From assembly GCF_007970805.1 (NCBI RefSeq), contig NZ_CP042433.1, positions 3,720,001 through 3,784,000 of the forward strand: DNA of 64,000 nt, given 5' to 3'. The first letter of the stretch is position 1, and each line of letters opens with the position of its first letter. The DNA comes from Flavisolibacter ginsenosidimutans (GTDB lineage Bacteria; Bacteroidota; Bacteroidia; Chitinophagales; Chitinophagaceae). The position numbers were made by a program, and so were the translations under genes. A model generated the notes under the pieces. The model did no database searches and had not been told where the DNA came from. It was given only the letters and a program-made list of their open reading frames with translations. This document shows positions 60,130-64,000 of this stretch, in pieces.

Positions 60130-61683
60130 TCATTCCTTGATCTTTACCGTGTCTTCGCTTTCGCCGCCGAATTTCTCGGGCCGCATTTGCGGGAAGAACA
60201 GTACGTCCTGTATCGAAGGCTGGTTCGTCAGCAACATGCACAGGCGGTCAATGCCGATGCCGATGCCCGAAGTGGGCGGCATACCGTATTCCAAGGCGCG
60301 AAGAAAATCGTGGTCAATGTACATGGCTTCCAGGTCGCCGCGTTCCATCAACTTTACCTGTTCTTCAAAACGTTCGCGCTGGTCAACGGGATCGTTTAAT
60401 TCGCTGTAGGCATTCGCCACTTCTTTTCCGTTAATCATTAACTCAAAACGCTCTACCAGTCCCGGTTTGCTGCGGTGCTTTTTTGTCAGCGGACTCATTT
60501 CAACGGGATAGTCAATGATGAAGGTTGGCTGTATGTAATGGTGCTCGCATTTCCCGCCAAAGATTTCGTCAATGAGCTTGCCCTTGCCAATGTTCGGATC
60601 AACGACGATAGCAAGCTGGCGGCACACATCGCGCAAGCCGGCTTCATCCAGTTCGCTTACGTCAAAACCCGTGTGTTCTTTGATGGCGTCGTAGATAGAA
60701 ATTCGTTTGAACGGTGCTTCAAACGAAATGGTCTTGTCGCCCACCAATACTTCGGTTGAACCGGTAACGTCAATGGCCGCTTTTTCCAACAGCTTTTCCG
60801 TTACGTTCATCATCCACAAATAATCTTTGTAAGCGGTATAAAATTCAAGAATGGTAAACTCGGGATTGTGCGTACGGTCCATGCCTTCGTTGCGAAAATT
60901 GCGGCTGAACTCGTACACCCAATCAAAGCCGCCAACGATCAACCGCTTTAAATAAAGTTCGTTGGCAATGCGCAAATAAAACGGAACGTCCAGTGCGTTG
61001 TGATGCGTGATGAACGGCCTTGCCGCCGCACCGCCCGGAATGCTTTGCAGCACCGGCGTGTCCACTTCCAGCGCACCGTGCTCGTTCAAAAATTCGCGAA
61101 TGGAATTGTGAAGTTTGGTGCGCTTTACAAAAGTTTCTTTCACCGATGGATTGATAACAAGATCTGCATAACGCTGGCGGTATTTGAATTCGGGATCGGT
61201 CACGGCGTCGAAAGCCTGGCCGTCGGCTTCTTTTACAATGGGTAACGGACGAAGCGATTTGGCAAGAAAGGTCAGTTCTTTTACGTGCACCGATACTTCG
61301 CCCATCTTTGTGCGAAACACAAAACCTTTCACGCCGACAAAATCGCCGAGGTCAGTTAGCTTCTTCCAAACCTGGTCATAGATTTTTGAATCGCCATCCA
61401 CTGTGAGGTCGTCTTTGCGCACATATATCTGTATGCGGCCGTGCGAATCCTGCAACTCGGCAAAGGAAGCCTTGCCCATGTCGCGAACAGACATGATGCG
61501 GCCCGCGAGGCAAACGTCATCGAAAGCATCTTTGTGTTCGTCGCTAAATGTATTTTTTATTTCGGTTGAGTAGTGCGAAACGGGATACAGCGGCGCAGGA
61601 TAAGGATCAATGCCGAGTGCTTGCAACTGCGCTAATTTTTCTCTACGAATGATCTCCTGCTCTGATAAGTTTTGTGTTTGCAT
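60130..61683 (-). CDS. lysS: Lysyl-tRNA synthetase, class II
   Basis: A 517-aa class II aminoacyl-tRNA synthetase. The OB-fold anticodon domain is residues 55-160 (VCLAGRIMSVRDMGKASFAEL). The catalytic core follows, with motif 1 near LEVDTPVLQSIPGGAAARPF, motif 2 in YEFSRNFRNEGMDRTHNPEF and motif 3 in GIGIGIDRLCMLL. Start is ATG 61683 (MQTQNLSEQEI). It attaches lysine to tRNA-Lys. A TACATTTG promoter box lies 22 nt upstream of the start. Confidence 0.97.
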   Translation of the reverse strand: MQTQNLSEQEIIRREKLAQLQALGIDPYPAPLYPVSHYSTEIKNTFSDEHKDAFDDVCLAGRIMSVRDMGKASFAELQDSHGRIQIYVRKDDLTVDGDSKIYDQVWKKLTDLGDFVGVKGFVFRTKMGEVSVHVKELTFLAKSLRPLPIVKEADGQAFDAVTDPEFKYRQRYADLVINPSVKETFVKRTKLHNSIREFLNEHGALEVDTPVLQSIPGGAAARPFITHHNALDVPFYLRIANELYLKRLIVGGFDWVYEFSRNFRNEGMDRTHNPEFTILEFYTAYKDYLWMMNVTEKLLEKAAIDVTGSTEVLVGDKTISFEAPFKRISIYDAIKEHTGFDVSELDEAGLRDVCRQLAIVVDPNIGKGKLIDEIFGGKCEHHYIQPTFIIDYPVEMSPLTKKHRSKPGLVERFELMINGKEVANAYSELNDPVDQRERFEEQVKLMERGDLEAMYIDHDFLRALEYGMPPTSGIGIGIDRLCMLLTNQPSIQDVLFFPQMRPEKFGGESEDTVKIKE

Positions 61684-61705
61684 GTTCACTTTTTCAAAAG
61701 TGCTG

Positions 61706-61713
61706 CAAATGTA
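61706..61713 (-). promoter_or_regulatory. Candidate -7 box (TACATTTG) for lysS
   Basis: Exact TAnnTTTG on the minus strand, 22 nt before the ATG, followed by CAGC as at the nfu-like gene. No -33 TTG at the standard distance. Confidence 0.5.
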
Positions 61714-61780
61714 CTGACAGGCGAAAGAATAACCGGCTTGCTTTCCGCTTAACTCAATATTGAACAACTTTGGATAAAAA

Positions 61781-61813
61781 GAAAGAAGGGCCGCTTGTGC
61801 AAACCCTTCTTTC
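61781..61813 (-). terminator. Rho-independent terminator of the beta-helix gene
   Basis: Perfect 10-bp stem GAAAGAAGGG / CCCTTCTTTC around a 13-nt loop, with a T-rich tail on the minus strand, 6 bp after the stop codon. Confidence 0.8.
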
Positions 61814-61819
61814 GAGTGT

Positions 61820-63007
61820 TTATTGGCAAGCCGGCAAGCTTGAAGGGAAGGATGTGGTGTAATGATTTTTACTCCAGCAGTTGTTATTGCCCGAACCGTC
61901 CCAAAGCAAATCCACACCCGGCAGTGGCAAGCCTTGCGGCGGATTATAGCCGTTGTTTTCTAAATGATTGCCAACTACGCTTACGCCATCGGGATTGGGT
62001 TCGATATCGGCAAAATACTCAGGAGGTAGCGGCGGGTTAAGCAGGCTGCCCAGGATTAATGTGCTCACTACGGCAATTCCCACAAACTGGTGGCCCGATA
62101 CTTTATTGTCCAGCACAAGTGTATTGTCGCTGCCTACAATTAAAATTCCGGAGCCGCTGGGAACGGCGGCTTCTAACTCGCCTTCGTGCGCAAAGTTGAT
62201 GTGGTTGTTGTCTTCTACTTCGTTTTTTGAAATGACAATGTTTGTCGAATGCTTTTCAACAAGACCGGGCAACAACACGGACATGATGCCGACCACGTTG
62301 TGATAGCTGTGATTTTTTTCCGCGGTTACGTTCGTGCAATTTTCAATTTCAATTCCGTTTACGTTATCGTGTGCCTCGTTTTTGCTGATGCTAACGTTTG
62401 AAGACTGTCCCACGTAAATGCCCGTATCGGAATGGCCCGATGCTTCGCAGTTTTCAATCACGCCGTTGGTTGAGAACACCGGGAATAATCCGTACTCGCC
62501 GTTGTTGAGGGTTGTAACACCCGAAAGCAAAAAGCCGTTTACGTGCCGCAGCACAACGCCGTTCTCTTTAAAGTCACGTACCGTTACGTCTTTGAGAACA
62601 AAGCCATCACCGGCATCTTCTACGGTAATGCCATCATCCTCGTCGCCGGAATTTTGAATAATCACCGGGCGGTTTTTGTTTTGACTGCCAACGATGGTGA
62701 TGTTTGGTTTGTTCACCACAATAGCTTCTTTGTATGCGCCTGCCTCTATTTCAATCACCGTTCCCGGCGATGCAGCGTTTACCGCGGCTTGTATGGAAGT
62801 GCCTTGGTGAACAACAATCACCGGTGTTTTTTTGGCCGCGTTTTGTGCCTGGTTCATCGCGGCAGTTGACTGCGTTTCGGGACTTGGCATTAATTCTTTT
62901 TTGCAACCGCTGAAAATAAAAAGCACGGTTAGGGCAGTTGTCGCCAACGAAAGTTTTTTGTTGCTGAACCGCCTGCGGGGAACCTTGTCATTGCTTTGCT
63001 GTTTCAT
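61820..63007 (-). CDS. Parallel beta-helix repeat lipoprotein
   Basis: A 395-aa lipoprotein: LSLATTALTVLFIFSGC ends in the lipobox Cys (residue 35), after a basic N-terminus. Residues ~65-330 are right-handed parallel beta-helix coils with repeating units such as GSGILIVGSDNTLVLDNKVSGH and GIYVGQSSNVSISKNEAHDN (NosD/pectate-lyase-like superfamily), each about 22-25 residues. No catalytic Asp triad is evident, so it may bind or cleave polysaccharide, or play a structural role. It is followed by a strong terminator. Confidence 0.85.
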   Translation of the reverse strand: MKQQSNDKVPRRRFSNKKLSLATTALTVLFIFSGCKKELMPSPETQSTAAMNQAQNAAKKTPVIVVHQGTSIQAAVNAASPGTVIEIEAGAYKEAIVVNKPNITIVGSQNKNRPVIIQNSGDEDDGITVEDAGDGFVLKDVTVRDFKENGVVLRHVNGFLLSGVTTLNNGEYGLFPVFSTNGVIENCEASGHSDTGIYVGQSSNVSISKNEAHDNVNGIEIENCTNVTAEKNHSYHNVVGIMSVLLPGLVEKHSTNIVISKNEVEDNNHINFAHEGELEAAVPSGSGILIVGSDNTLVLDNKVSGHQFVGIAVVSTLILGSLLNPPLPPEYFADIEPNPDGVSVVGNHLENNGYNPPQGLPLPGVDLLWDGSGNNNCWSKNHYTTSFPSSLPACQ

Positions 63008-63120
63008 TTGTTGGTTTTTAATGTTGAGGAATAAAGAGGAATAACAAGCCCGGTTCGCTTACAGCGAAAGGTTTTTAAACGGTAGTTTTCCGATAGCGCT
63101 ACACAAGGCGGCAATCTTCT

Positions 63121-64000
63121 TCAGGCAATCTTTCCAAACCGCGGACAACTGTTTTCTTTTTGCGGCAAAGCTTTTTCGTTGGCGCGAACGATGGAAAGAA
63201 TGTTGTAGGACTTGGTGTGGCAAAACGGGCAGGCGTGCACGTCGCCGGCCGAATCAATGTACACGCTGCGGCTGCCCGAAAAGCAACCCACTCTGCGCTG
63301 GTGATAACCGTGGTAAAGCATGGTTGGATGATGACGATACTTTGCGGCGTGATTCACCAACGTGAAGGTTTCTTCAAGCAAGGCAATGTGCGCTTCGTCA
63401 AGCAACACATCTTTATCGGCATAGTGACCAATGTTGCGCGGCTCAAGTACCTGCACAAATTGAACGCCGAGGCTTTTCGCAAAATCCATGTAAGGCAACA
63501 GGCAATTTTCGTGGAGAAAGGTTTTGGTGGCACACACGCTCAAAGCGGTTACCAGTCCAACGTTTTTTGCGGCAGCAACGGCGGTCAGGGCATTGTTAAA
63601 GGCGTTTTCTTTTCCACGAAAAGCGTTGTGCAAATACGGCAGGTAATGATCAAGGCTTACAACCACGCCTTTGCATCCGGCCTCTCTCAACAGCCTTGCG
63701 TTGTGCGGTGTAAAATTGAAGCCCGATGTAAGTACCCAACAGGCTACGTGCGGACTGGCATAGCGGACGAGTTCAACCAAATCTTTTAAACGCACCATTG
63801 GTTCGCCGCCGCTAAAATGAATTTGCAGCACGCCTTCGTTTTTGTAGAGGTCAATGACCCTGAACAAATCTTCTTTGGTGAAGGATTCTTTTTGATTCAG
63901 ATTGTCCCATTCAAAGCAATGTTCGCAACGCAAGGGACATTTGCGGGTAATGGCAAGATGAATGAAGGACAACGTTTCTTTTGTGGTCAATGGAGATGCG
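63121..64000 (-). CDS. Radical SAM protein with SPASM-like end, 5' truncated
   Basis: At least 289 aa; the frame is open to the window end, and the start visible at 63990 (TTG) is probably internal. HLAITRKCPLRCEHCFEW is the CxxxCxxC 4Fe-4S motif, followed by FSGGEPMVR (GGEP, SAM binding) and VVSLDHY. The C-terminal GCFSGSRSVYIDSAGDVHACPFCH ... CPRFG has spaced Cys residues like a SPASM auxiliary-cluster region. Such enzymes modify peptides or proteins. It does not look like a sulfatase maturase. Substrate and partner are unknown. Confidence 0.82.
   Translation of the reverse strand, partial: ASPLTTKETLSFIHLAITRKCPLRCEHCFEWDNLNQKESFTKEDLFRVIDLYKNEGVLQIHFSGGEPMVRLKDLVELVRYASPHVACWVLTSGFNFTPHNARLLREAGCKGVVVSLDHYLPYLHNAFRGKENAFNNALTAVAAAKNVGLVTALSVCATKTFLHENCLLPYMDFAKSLGVQFVQVLEPRNIGHYADKDVLLDEAHIALLEETFTLVNHAAKYRHHPTMLYHGYHQRRVGCFSGSRSVYIDSAGDVHACPFCHTKSYNILSIVRANEKALPQKENSCPRFGKIA

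Noticed and set aside
63121..64000. Sulfatase-maturating enzyme for the sulfatase at 25131
   Set aside because: The CxxxCxxC motif and length do not resemble anSME, and it lies 37 kb from the sulfatase.
1..64000. tRNA or rRNA genes
   Set aside because: No GGTTCRANTCC-type T-arm followed by a fitting acceptor stem and no rRNA signature was found by reading both strands; a covariance-model search was not possible.

Overview
The window looks like a chromosomal stretch from a Bacteroidota bacterium, most likely family Chitinophagaceae. The support is a secreted protein with a C-terminal type IX secretion sorting domain, a Bacteroidota-style capsule locus (Wzi, multi-SLBB Wza, Wzx, Wzy), a LytS/LytTR two-component pair, Bacteroidota promoter boxes (TAnnTTTG, once with TTG 19 nt upstream), few Shine-Dalgarno motifs, and base composition near 50 % GC by eye. 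Species cannot be named from the sequence alone. No rRNA, tRNA, CRISPR array, phage or transposase gene was found.

Layout. 1-7.5 kb: end of an omega-amidase-like gene, small secreted proteins, an alpha/beta hydrolase, and a leftward run of inositol monophosphatase-like gene, thiL, S41 peptidase and K+ channel. 7.6-12.7 kb: a rightward glycosyltransferase fused to a degenerate sugar-phosphate transferase, a GH3-family protein, a LysE exporter and mtgA. 12.8-20.5 kb: a leftward pnuC-nadR-GT39 operon, an M23 lipoprotein divergent from an AI-2E family permease, an Nfu scaffold, a MOSC protein and two exported proteins. 20.6-28.4 kb: a broken nucleotidyltransferase gene with a 58-codon partner, typA, an arylsulfotransferase-like lipoprotein, a sulfatase, a GT1 enzyme and a 70-aa membrane protein.

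28.4-44.3 kb is a surface polysaccharide locus, transcribed leftward from wza to wzi: wza, wzz, GT2, GT10, wzx, GT17, wzy, GT4, GT2, initiating phosphoglycosyltransferase, wzi, with one divergent GT2. Sugar is loaded on undecaprenyl phosphate, extended by the GTs, flipped by Wzx, polymerised by Wzy under Wzz control, exported through Wza and attached with Wzi. 44.3-51 kb carries meaB and an envelope cluster: O-antigen ligase, LPS-core-type GT2, a LON-domain protein, coaX, an outer-membrane protein and an LptC-like lipoprotein. 51-64 kb: an aldo/keto reductase, a 1,477-aa secreted beta-propeller protein, an SDR, the LytTR regulator pair, a DoxX-like protein, lysS, a beta-helix lipoprotein and a radical SAM gene cut by the window end.

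The most unusual content lies between genes. Two copies of a ~135-150 bp element (12681-12831 and 52001-52134), in opposite orientations, share an identical inner hairpin, inverted outer arms and the same 97-nt arm separation. Both separate convergent genes. A second class of gene-boundary elements is built from 7- or 8-nt units in two inverted arms (7.5, 46.5, 47.4, 48.1, 50.3 and 60.1 kb, possibly 21.4 kb). Some run into coding sequence and have supplied gene starts or ends.
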